A stretch of DNA of 8,900 nt. Origin: Draconibacterium sp. GTDB lineage: Bacteria > Bacteroidota > Bacteroidia > Bacteroidales > Prolixibacteraceae. The notes beneath the pieces were generated by a model. The model worked only from the letters and a program-made list of their open reading frames with translations. It was not told the origin of the DNA and ran no database searches. Of this stretch, positions 1 through 5,623 are shown piece by piece (position 1 is the stretch's first letter; every line of letters begins with the position of its first letter). Both the position numbers and the translations under genes were made by a program. The stretch covers positions 1-8,900 of the forward strand of contig JALUZN010000245.1 of assembly GCA_027011835.1 (NCBI GenBank), read 5' to 3'.

Positions 1-189
1 GTTATAAATAATTTCAGGCTGTGTCCATAAATATGTATAATCTGAGAAATTAAGTGTTTGAGAATAGTTTATTCTATTGTAGTTGTAATAAACTTTCAAT
101 TCAATATTCGATGATTCTTTTTCTTGTGCATAGGAACTAAAAATAGTAAAGCAGAAAACAGCAATTAAGAAGGGAACATTTTTCTTCAT
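1..189 (-). CDS. Secreted/outer-membrane protein, N-terminal fragment (63 codons)
   Basis: The ATG at 189 opens a frame that stays open to the window edge, so only the first 63 residues are visible. Residues 1-21 form a classic signal peptide: MKKN, then a hydrophobic core (VPFLIAVFCFTIFSS) and an AQ cleavage site (SYA-Q), typical of exported Bacteroidota proteins. The mature part is rich in Tyr, Asn and Thr, with alternating hydrophobic and polar residues (LKVYYNYNRINYSQTLNF), which suits a beta-strand of an outer-membrane barrel or a beta-rich surface protein. The family cannot be named from this fragment. It lies 97 bases downstream of hutU on the same strand, so it could be read through from hutU, but the weak hairpin between them and the change of function argue for a separate unit. 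The leader is A-rich with no Shine-Dalgarno site. Confidence 0.75.
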   Translation of the reverse strand, partial: MKKNVPFLIAVFCFTIFSSYAQEKESSNIELKVYYNYNRINYSQTLNFSDYTYLWTQPEIIYN

Positions 190-242
190 CGTTTTTTGTT
201 TTTTGCAAAACGATTATTATCGTACGTTATTGCGTCAGAAGG

Positions 243-263
243 AAAGAGGTTTTCATCCTCTCT
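243..263 (-). terminator. Weak hairpin downstream of hutU, possible terminator
   Basis: On the plus strand AAAGAGG and CCTCTCT flank a 7-base loop, giving a 5-bp core (AGAGG/CCTCT) and one outer pair after a mismatch. Read on the minus strand it is followed by a pyrimidine stretch (TTTCCTTCT) rather than a clean T run. It lies 24 bases past the hutU stop, where a terminator would be expected, but it is short and could be chance. Confidence 0.3.
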
Positions 264-286
264 CGCGCCTTTGCCAGATTTTCTTC

Positions 287-2281
287 TTAAAACAACCTCT
301 CCAACAACTCCTCGTCTGCTTCGTTTGGTAACGTAACTTTTAAATCGGGGTTCTCCTTCATTGCTTGTTGAATGGCAAACTTTGCCGGACTATTTTGTGC
401 CCAGCTTCGCCGCGAGATTCCGTTGTTTACATCCCAGTGCAACATCATTTTTATTCGTTCTTCGGCTTCAGGCGAACCGTCGATTACCATTCCGAAACCA
501 CCGTTAATTACTTCGCCCCAACCAACTCCGCCGCCATTGTGCAGCGAAATCCAGGTTGCTCCGCGAAATCCGTCGCCCACAAAATTCTGCACCGCCATAT
601 CGGCAGTAAAACTCGACCCGTCGTAAATATTTGAAGTTTCGCGGTAGGGCGAGTCGGTGCCCGAAACATCGTGGTGATCGCGTCCCAAAACAATGGGTGC
701 CGAAATTTCGCCCGATTTAATTGCATCGTTAAATGCGGTGGCAATTTTTGTTCGCCCATTGCAGTCGGCATATAAAATTCGCGCCTGCGAACCTACCACC
801 AGATTATTTTTTCCCGCCTCATTAATCCAGTGAATATTGTCTTTCATCTGTTGCGAAATTTCCTCGGGTGCATCTTTTGCCAGTTGGGTTAAAACGCGGG
901 CTGCAATTTTATCGGTTTTCGCCAAATCATCGGGGCTGCCCGAGGTACACACCCAGCGAAACGGGCCAAATCCGTAATCGAAAAAGAGCGGCCCCATAAT
1001 ATCCTGAACATACGACGGGTAGATAAAATCACCATCGGTAGATGTAATTTCTGCTCCTGCCCTGCCTGCTTCAAGTAAAAATGCATTCCCGTAATCCCAG
1101 AAATACATTCCGTTTTGTGTCATTTTATTAATTGCAGTAACGTGGCGGCGTAACGATTCGTAAACCTTCTCTTTAAAAAGTCCGGGTTGTTCTGCCATCA
1201 TTTTATTCGACTCGTCGAGTGTTAAACCGGCCGGATAATAACCACCGGCAAACGGATTGTGCAGCGAAGTCTGGTCGGAGCCCAATTCAATTTTAATATT
1301 TTCGTCAGCCAGTTTTTCCCACAAATCAATTACATTTCCCTGGTAAGCCAGCGAAACTGCTTCTTTGTTATTTTGCGCCTCTTTTATCCGTTGTACAAGC
1401 GTGTTCAGGTTGGTAAAAACTTCATCGACCCAACCCTGACTGTGGCGGATTTCAACAACTTTAGGGTTGATTTCGGCAACCACGCAAATCATTCCGGCAA
1501 TTACCGTTGCTTTTGGCTGTGCCCCCGACATTCCGCCCAGTCCGCTGGTAACAAATACTTTCCCGGCAAAATCGCCCGGCGAATGTAAACGGGCTGCATT
1601 CATTACCGTAATTGTTGTGCCGTGTACAATTCCCTGCGGGCCAATGTACATGTACGAGCCGGCGGTCATCTGACCGTATTGCGAAACACCGAGTGCATTC
1701 ATCCGTTCGTAATCGTCGCGCCCCGAATAATTGGGGACAACCATTCCATTGGTAACCACCACCCTCGGTGCATTTTTATGCGACGGGAAAAGCCCCATCG
1801 GATGCCCCGAGTACATCACCAGCGTTTGTTCCTCAGTCATCTCAGCCAAATATTTCATAGTTAAAAGGTACTGTGCCCAGTTTTGAAAAACGGCTCCGTT
1901 TCCGCCATAAGTAATTAACTCGTGCGGATGTTGAGCCACTGCCGGATTCAGATTATTCTGAATCATCAACATAATTGAAGCTGCCTGTTTCGATTTTGCA
2001 GGATACTCGTGAATTGGGCGGGCATACATTTCGTAACCGGGACGAAAACGGTACATATAAATTCTTCCGCACCGGTTTAGTTCATCTAAAAATTCAGGCG
2101 CCAGTTCGCCGTGCATTGCTTTTGGAAAATAGCGCAGCGCATTTTTTAATGCCAGCTTTTTCTCGTTTTCAGAAAGAATATCTTTTCGTTTTGGAGCGTG
2201 ATTTACATTTACGTCGTACTCCTTTTTTGGCGGTAACTTTGCTGGAATCCCCGCTAAAATTGCTTCCCTGAAATTTTCCAT
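287..2281 (-). CDS. hutU: Urocanate hydratase (urocanase), long Bacteroidota form
   Basis: Cytosolic NAD-dependent enzyme of histidine degradation: it hydrates urocanate to 4-imidazolone-5-propionate. The 664-residue product carries the family blocks in order: YGGNGAVFQNW (from Tyr125), SGHPMGLFPS, GPQGIVHGTT, the Gly-rich NAD-binding segment GLGGMSGAQP (247-256), LGSDQTSLHNP, and RWVCTSG, whose Cys445 corresponds to the active-site cysteine known from Pseudomonas (Cys410). Near the C-terminus are GRDHHDVSGTDSPYRETSN and the conserved GDGFRGATWISLHNGGGVGWGE block. It is longer than the roughly 555-residue proteobacterial enzyme. I chose the ATG at 2281 (MENFREAI). A GTG at 2320 is also in frame and adds 13 residues, but it overlaps a -7-like box and has no better ribosome site. 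No hutH, hutI or formiminotransferase gene is in view. Function is close to certain; the start is less so. Confidence 0.97.
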   Translation of the reverse strand: MENFREAILAGIPAKLPPKKEYDVNVNHAPKRKDILSENEKKLALKNALRYFPKAMHGELAPEFLDELNRCGRIYMYRFRPGYEMYARPIHEYPAKSKQAASIMLMIQNNLNPAVAQHPHELITYGGNGAVFQNWAQYLLTMKYLAEMTEEQTLVMYSGHPMGLFPSHKNAPRVVVTNGMVVPNYSGRDDYERMNALGVSQYGQMTAGSYMYIGPQGIVHGTTITVMNAARLHSPGDFAGKVFVTSGLGGMSGAQPKATVIAGMICVVAEINPKVVEIRHSQGWVDEVFTNLNTLVQRIKEAQNNKEAVSLAYQGNVIDLWEKLADENIKIELGSDQTSLHNPFAGGYYPAGLTLDESNKMMAEQPGLFKEKVYESLRRHVTAINKMTQNGMYFWDYGNAFLLEAGRAGAEITSTDGDFIYPSYVQDIMGPLFFDYGFGPFRWVCTSGSPDDLAKTDKIAARVLTQLAKDAPEEISQQMKDNIHWINEAGKNNLVVGSQARILYADCNGRTKIATAFNDAIKSGEISAPIVLGRDHHDVSGTDSPYRETSNIYDGSSFTADMAVQNFVGDGFRGATWISLHNGGGVGWGEVINGGFGMVIDGSPEAEERIKMMLHWDVNNGISRRSWAQNSPAKFAIQQAMKENPDLKVTLPNEADEELLERLF

Positions 2282-2319
2282 TTTTATCTGCTTTAATTTT
2301 TCACCCAAAACAGGCGACA

Positions 2320-2327
2320 CAAATTTA
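2320..2327 (-). promoter_or_regulatory. TAnnTTTG-type -7 box candidate ahead of hutU
   Basis: TAAATTTG on the minus strand fits the Bacteroidota -7 consensus TAnnTTTG exactly. TTG/TTTG motifs lie 12 and 27 bases upstream, and neither is a good -33 distance. If it is used, transcription starts downstream of the GTG at 2320, which favours translation from the ATG at 2281. One such match is expected by chance in a few hundred AT-rich bases. Confidence 0.3.
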
Positions 2328-2340
2328 TGAAATATAAAAC

Positions 2341-2360
2341 AATTTGTTCTGTGACAAATT
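2341..2360. promoter_or_regulatory. Perfect 7-bp inverted repeat upstream of hutU, operator candidate
   Basis: AATTTGT and ACAAATT are exact reverse complements separated by 6 bases (TCTGTG), a symmetric 20-bp site about 60 bases ahead of the hutU ATG. The size and symmetry suit a dimeric repressor or a CRP/FNR-class activator. The minus-strand right part also forms TTAATTTG, a 7/8 match to the -7 box. That it is an operator is inference. Confidence 0.35.
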
Positions 2361-2423
2361 AAATATACTCAATTAGATTGCTTTTCGTCCCAATGTACTT
2401 CAGGAATTAATCTTCATAGCGGG

Positions 2424-2438
2424 TGTAAATATTTTACA
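2424..2438. repeat. Short palindrome TGTAAA-TAT-TTTACA in the hutU/glycosidase gap
   Basis: A perfect 6-bp inverted repeat with a 3-base centre, 15 bases past the glycosidase stop. On the minus strand TGTAAAA occurs again immediately before it (near 2445-2451). It lacks a T run and GC content, so it is a poor terminator; it could be a protein-binding site or chance. Confidence 0.25.
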
Positions 2439-2452
2439 TGCTCGTTTTACAA

Positions 2453-3670
2453 TTAATGATTTTTATTGCGTAAAGGTATTTGCACATTAAAGGTACTTCC
2501 ATCGGTTTTATGGCCTACACTTCCAAGCGAACAAGCCGAATACAAAACCCGAGGATTGCCTTTTTCGTTAATTAGCAGTTGAGGGCGTTCGAGGTTCGCC
2601 ACTTTAATTGTATCTCCCGATGTAAGAACGATTTGTTTCTTCATAAAGAATGAGTTGGCAGCCCTTTCCCATTTAATTCCATCCTGCGATTCAAGAATTG
2701 CCAGTCCCGGTTTATCGGCAGTAATTTTCCCTGTAAAATCCTTCAACACAACATAAAATTTCTTTTGAGTAGAATGATACCACACAAATGGGTCTTCCCC
2801 ACTTGCAATGGTTCCGTCTTCATTCCTGATGTCGAAAACAAAGTTATCAGTAGCAACAAATGGACCGGTAGGAGTATCGGATATTGCAACACCATGCACA
2901 CCCCGCCAACGGGGATTATAAAAGTTGCCTTTAAAATAGAGCAGATATTTTCCATCGGAGGGGCGCTGAACAACCGAAGGATTGACCACAATAATATTAT
3001 CGGGTTTAGGTTCTGTTCCTTCAGGTGAAGGATTAACGATATTATCGGGTTTTACTCTTGTTCGTGGTGTAAGAATTGGTTTATCGGCTCGTTTGAAATT
3101 GCCTGCCATTAAGTCGTCGAAACTGTCAAATTCAATTACCCCGATACACTGGTTCTGCTGAACCCTGTTTCGTTTGTTTACCGTTTCACCTTTCGAACCT
3201 TTGGGCTGAACTCCCGGGTCTTTACTCCCGCCGTAATAGAGATAATATTTCCCGTTAAACTTTTTTATATGCGGATTGTGAACCATCTGTGCATCCCATG
3301 CTGCGGTATCGCCATCCAAAGCTCTGCCTCTGAGAACAATTTTTTGAAATTTAAAACCTCTGTCGGGATAGTCGGAGACAGCATAGGCTATTTTTGAGTT
3401 TAGTACCCATGAGTTTGAAAAGACAGGAACTGAATCGCCACACTCCCATGTAGAGTACAGCATATGGTACCTGCGGTCATCTCCTTTTATTACACTTGCT
3501 CCCCAAACAAACCGGTTTGAATCGTTAAGAACCGATGGGCCTTTAAGAATATTACCTGCCACTTTCGCATCTATAGGTTGGGCTTCAACCTCCAAACAAT
3601 TATAGCTTTCTCGAATGCAACTTTGTAAAACAGTTACAGATATTACTACTAAATAAAGTATATTTTTCAT
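2453..3670 (-). CDS. Lipoprotein glycoside hydrolase, five-bladed beta-propeller (GH43/GH117-like)
   Basis: The 405-residue product starts with a lipoprotein signal peptide (MKNILYLVVISVTV) and lipobox LQSC, with lipidated Cys18, so it should be anchored in the outer or inner membrane facing the periplasm or surface. The body has beta-propeller glycosidase signatures: WGASVIKGDDRRYHMLYSTW, MVHNPHIKKFNGKYYLYYGG (Asn132-Pro-His134), VVNPSVVQRPSDGKYLLYFKG, and SGEDPFVWYH with acidic residues Glu292 and Asp293. These resemble the GH43/GH117 superfamily; the exact family and sugar substrate cannot be read from sequence alone. Residues 207-232 hold an imperfect internal repeat (KPDNI..VNPS twice, 15 residues apart). 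A longer frame from 3712 exists but would place 14 residues before the signal peptide and run through the heptad repeat, so ATG 3670 is chosen. No SusC/SusD, sulfatase or sugar transporter is beside it. Confidence 0.8.
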   Translation of the reverse strand: MKNILYLVVISVTVLQSCIRESYNCLEVEAQPIDAKVAGNILKGPSVLNDSNRFVWGASVIKGDDRRYHMLYSTWECGDSVPVFSNSWVLNSKIAYAVSDYPDRGFKFQKIVLRGRALDGDTAAWDAQMVHNPHIKKFNGKYYLYYGGSKDPGVQPKGSKGETVNKRNRVQQNQCIGVIEFDSFDDLMAGNFKRADKPILTPRTRVKPDNIVNPSPEGTEPKPDNIIVVNPSVVQRPSDGKYLLYFKGNFYNPRWRGVHGVAISDTPTGPFVATDNFVFDIRNEDGTIASGEDPFVWYHSTQKKFYVVLKDFTGKITADKPGLAILESQDGIKWERAANSFFMKKQIVLTSGDTIKVANLERPQLLINEKGNPRVLYSACSLGSVGHKTDGSTFNVQIPLRNKNH

Positions 3671-3727
3671 GCGTTTATTATTTAGAACCAAGATACAAGA
3701 ACCTAGACACAAGACAAGAAAATTAGT
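3665..3727. repeat. Leader module copy 1 (next to the glycosidase start), with 5-unit heptad array
   Basis: This copy shares two blocks with copy 2 at 3776-3867: a left block of 35 bases with 33 identical (3665-3699) and an exact right block, ACAAGACAAGAAAATTAGT (3709-3727). Between and across them run five 7-base units at 3684-3718: AGAACCA, AGATACA, AGAACCT, AGACACA, AGACAAG. On the minus strand the module ends in AAATAATAAAC plus two bases and then the glycosidase ATGAAA. The right block carries TAATTTTC (minus strand, 3718-3725), one base off the -7 consensus TAnnTTTG. Confidence 0.85.
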
Positions 3728-3775
3728 GCTTTAACTTAATCATGCTCCTGTGTGTGAAATCTTTTATCATAAATG

Positions 3776-3867
3776 TTTCATAAGTTTATTATTTAGAACC
3801 AAGATACAAGCAACCAGTATCCAGCAACAAGCAACCAGCAACTAAGATACAAGACAAGAAAATTAGT
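3776..3867. repeat. Leader module copy 2, expanded 9-unit heptad array, ends at an orphan ATGAAA
   Basis: Second copy of the leader module. Its array is larger: AGAACCA, AGATACA, AGCAACC, AGTATCC, AGCAACA, AGCAACC, AGCAACT, one extra A (3844), AGATACA, AGACAAG, at 3795-3858. Units follow AG[AC/T]NNC[ACT] closely; AG at positions 1-2 is invariant and C at position 6 fails only in the last unit. On the minus strand the module ends at ATGAAACATTTATGA (3781-3767), a start followed by only four codons, so whatever followed this leader has been lost. The copy offset is 111 bases on the left and 140 on the right, the difference being the extra units. Confidence 0.85.
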
Positions 3868-3925
3868 TCACAGATTCTTGACTTTAAAAAACTCAGAATC
3901 CTTCACCGAAAATCTTAGAACATTT

Positions 3926-3933
3926 CAAAAATA
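3926..3933 (-). promoter_or_regulatory. TAnnTTTG-type -7 box candidate upstream of the heptad arrays
   Basis: TATTTTTG on the minus strand matches the Bacteroidota -7 consensus fully, but there is no TTG or TTTG at 17-23 bases upstream. If used, the glycosidase transcript would have a leader of about 250 bases containing both heptad arrays and the four-codon ORF. Confidence 0.3.
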
Positions 3934-3972
3934 CACTATTTTCTAACATTCAGTATACTAATTCTTTCTCCC

Positions 3973-4034
3973 CACGCCAGGCAATTTTGCAAATTGTATT
4001 ATCTGCCTGTTACGGCGTGAGTTTTTTTTTTTTT
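3973..4034 (+). terminator. Stem-loop plus 13 T, intrinsic-terminator shape on the plus strand
   Basis: CACGC (3973-3977) and CAGGCA (3978-3983) pair with TGCCTG (4004-4009) and GCGTG (4015-4019), leaving a 5-base bulge (TTACG) in the right arm. The loop can fold further (CAATTT-TGC-AAATTG). AG and then 13 T (4022-4034) follow. On the plus strand this is a textbook terminator layout, but no plus-strand gene is visible before it. On the minus strand, the direction of the wzi-like gene, the stem is followed by GGGAGAAAG, which would not terminate well. Confidence 0.45.
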
Positions 4035-4124
4035 GCAAATTGCGTTAGGTTAATTGATCGAAATAGCTGTTAATTGGTAACTCACACCGTGATTTCATGG
4101 ATGACTTAAAAACTGATGCTAATC

Positions 4125-5540
4125 TTATTTCAGCTCATAACGAAGTCCGAATTGCATTCCCAATCGATTCGGATTCTCTGTTACTACATCGCCGGCAACC
4201 GAAAAATTAATATATAACGGGAGAGAACCGAATGAATAGCTAAAATAGATTAATGCCGAAACCTGCTGTTGCGGAGTTATGTAGGGAGCGCCGTAAGTTC
4301 CGAAATGCTTTACATAAGTAACCAGTCCTTTCCATTCGAGTTGACTGTTAATATTTCCTTTTACACCAATATGATGTGCAAAAAACCGTGTGGAAACAGA
4401 ACCCCGGCTCATGTTGTTTTCTAATTTCAACGGGAAAAAAAGCGGAGTAGAAAATGTTTGTTGAAAATAGGTAGCCCCCGATTTATAAATACCATGATTA
4501 TAATAGTTGTCGTACTCGCGACTTTGCCATTTTTGGTTTTCATCGTTCCAGTAGTACAGCGAATCGGGCACACTCTGCTGGCGCGTATTTGTATATTCGT
4601 AAATAAAATGGGTGATAAACCTTTTTTTATCGTTTATTTTAATCGAAATACCAATCAAATTATCGGGCCAGTTATGCAAATTTACCCCCGAGAAATCTTC
4701 AAACGGATGACTAATATTTAAACTCATCTCGAACCCTGTAAATTTTTGAGTTAACAAAACCTGATAAGTTCCATACTGGTTTCCGGCAACATTTAGCTGG
4801 TCGGTTTCAGGAAATACGGCATCGCCCTGCGAACCTGATATATAGCGTAAATACGAGCCAAAGTCGTCGGGAAGCTTCCCAATTTTCTCATCGCTCGACG
4901 TTCCACCCCACATAACAAAATGCTCAACACCACCCTGAATATCGAGATTACCAGACAGTTGTGCCTTTAAATAAAGCGATTTATGATGTATATGCGTACG
5001 ATAAACATAACGTTCATCGACAAGAATTCCCTCGTCGAATTCACCTTTAAACGAAAGAAACTTTGTAAAAAACGGCACCGGTTTATACTGCGAAACCCGA
5101 ATGCCAATTTTTGGATATGGACGCGTATTCCGGCTTTTAGCAATATTTCCGTTTGTAGTCGACAGTCCTTCGGCAAAAAGGTCGTTATGAACCATTCCAA
5201 CAATAAATTCCCAATTTTTATAATTGATGCGTGTAAAAAGCTGGTTGGCCTGAAAATATTCCCTGCTGTTTCCCAACCCGTAAACAAGGTCGGTTCCGGC
5301 CTGAATAAAAAGACTACTATCGTTAAAATAGTGAACTCCCTCTGCACCAATTTTCGAGACATTTAAAAGAGCATTCTCCTTTTCAATAGTCCCATCGGTA
5401 TTTGCCCAAAACCAAAAAGGCATCTCTTTTGAGTTTGAAATGAGTGCAGAGTTTGAGACTGAAAAAGTGGATTTGGTTTGTCCGCTCGATTTAAAGAGAG
5501 ATAAAAGAAGAATAAATATGAGCAGGGAGATTCGATACAC
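4125..5540 (-). CDS. Wzi-family capsule-assembly outer-membrane beta-barrel protein
   Basis: The 471-residue product has a signal peptide (MYRISLLIFILLLSLFKSSG-Q, about 20 residues) and then a barrel-like body of alternating aromatic and polar strands with Asn/Asp-rich turns, ending in the strand LGMQFGLRYELK. Length and pattern match the Wzi family (E. coli Wzi is 479 residues, an 18-strand barrel that attaches group 1 capsule at the surface). Segments such as NSREYFQANQLFTRINYKNWEFIVGMVHNDLFAEGLS and YLKAQLSGNLDIQGGVEHFVMWGGTS resemble that family. Bacteroidota carry many such proteins without capsule loci, and no wza, wzc or glycosyltransferase is nearby, so a role in surface polysaccharide is inference. 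The start is GTG at 5540, forced by an in-frame TAA at 5544-5546; no Shine-Dalgarno site is present. A TTTG-N19-TTAATTTG promoter candidate lies directly upstream. Confidence 0.8.
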   Translation of the reverse strand: MYRISLLIFILLLSLFKSSGQTKSTFSVSNSALISNSKEMPFWFWANTDGTIEKENALLNVSKIGAEGVHYFNDSSLFIQAGTDLVYGLGNSREYFQANQLFTRINYKNWEFIVGMVHNDLFAEGLSTTNGNIAKSRNTRPYPKIGIRVSQYKPVPFFTKFLSFKGEFDEGILVDERYVYRTHIHHKSLYLKAQLSGNLDIQGGVEHFVMWGGTSSDEKIGKLPDDFGSYLRYISGSQGDAVFPETDQLNVAGNQYGTYQVLLTQKFTGFEMSLNISHPFEDFSGVNLHNWPDNLIGISIKINDKKRFITHFIYEYTNTRQQSVPDSLYYWNDENQKWQSREYDNYYNHGIYKSGATYFQQTFSTPLFFPLKLENNMSRGSVSTRFFAHHIGVKGNINSQLEWKGLVTYVKHFGTYGAPYITPQQQVSALIYFSYSFGSLPLYINFSVAGDVVTENPNRLGMQFGLRYELK

Positions 5541-5559
5541 AGATTAAATTGTTTTACAA

Positions 5560-5590
5560 CAAATTAAGCATTTTAAAATGAAAGGGCAAA
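5560..5590 (-). promoter_or_regulatory. Promoter candidate for the wzi-like gene (TTTG-N19-TTAATTTG)
   Basis: On the minus strand TTTG at 5590-5587 and TTAATTTG at 5567-5560 (7/8 to TAnnTTTG) are 19 bases apart, as in Bacteroidota housekeeping promoters. Transcription would start near 5553, leaving a leader of roughly 13 bases before the GTG. An imperfect inverted repeat (AATTTGTTGTAAAACAATT) overlaps the -7 box. Confidence 0.5.
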
Positions 5591-5623
5591 AGAGAATTCG
5601 ATACATTAACAATAAAAACAGAA

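Larger units (their letters stand above)
3671..4124. other. Gene-free stretch between the wzi-like gene and the glycosidase
   Basis: The 454 bases contain no credible coding frame on either strand. From right to left they hold an AT-rich tail of the wzi-like gene (to about 4091), two inverted-repeat arms (4079-4090 and 4012-4023, 11 of 12 pairs), a T13 run with a GC-rich stem (3973-4034), an unremarkable AT-rich segment (3868-3972), leader module copy 2 (3776-3867), a spacer (3728-3775) and the upstream part of leader module copy 1 (to 3727). TTTTGCAAATTG occurs twice as a direct repeat (3985-3996 and 4031-4042). Confidence 0.7.

Noticed and set aside
1259..1588. 109-codon plus-strand frame inside hutU
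   Set aside because: It lies wholly inside a strongly conserved enzyme gene and its product resembles nothing I recognise.
2282..2320. GTG start for hutU at 2320
   Set aside because: It adds 13 residues, has no better ribosome site and overlaps a -7-like box; ATG 2281 fits the family N-terminus better, though GTG is not excluded.
3671..3712. Glycosidase start at 3712
   Set aside because: It would put 14 residues in front of a normal lipoprotein signal peptide and is encoded by the heptad repeat.
3728..3750. Tiny minus-strand ORF (MIKLKH) after an AGGAG sequence
   Set aside because: Six codons, with the AGGAG too close to the ATG for a normal ribosome site; most likely chance.
3684..3858. 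Heptad arrays as a CRISPR array
   Set aside because: Units are 7 bases with no spacers and no cas genes in the window.
4044..4050. GTTAGGT as the core of an integron attC site
   Set aside because: It fits GTTRRRY, but no matching RYYYAAC partner with an imperfect palindrome lies at a suitable distance, and there is no cassette-like ORF.
3671..4124. A tmRNA gene near smpB
   Set aside because: I could not find the tRNA-like ends or a tag-peptide reading frame; the structured segment does not resemble ssrA.
4967..5366. Long opposite- and same-strand frames of about 130 codons inside the wzi-like gene
   Set aside because: They are shadow frames within a gene with clear coding character and have no recognisable protein features.
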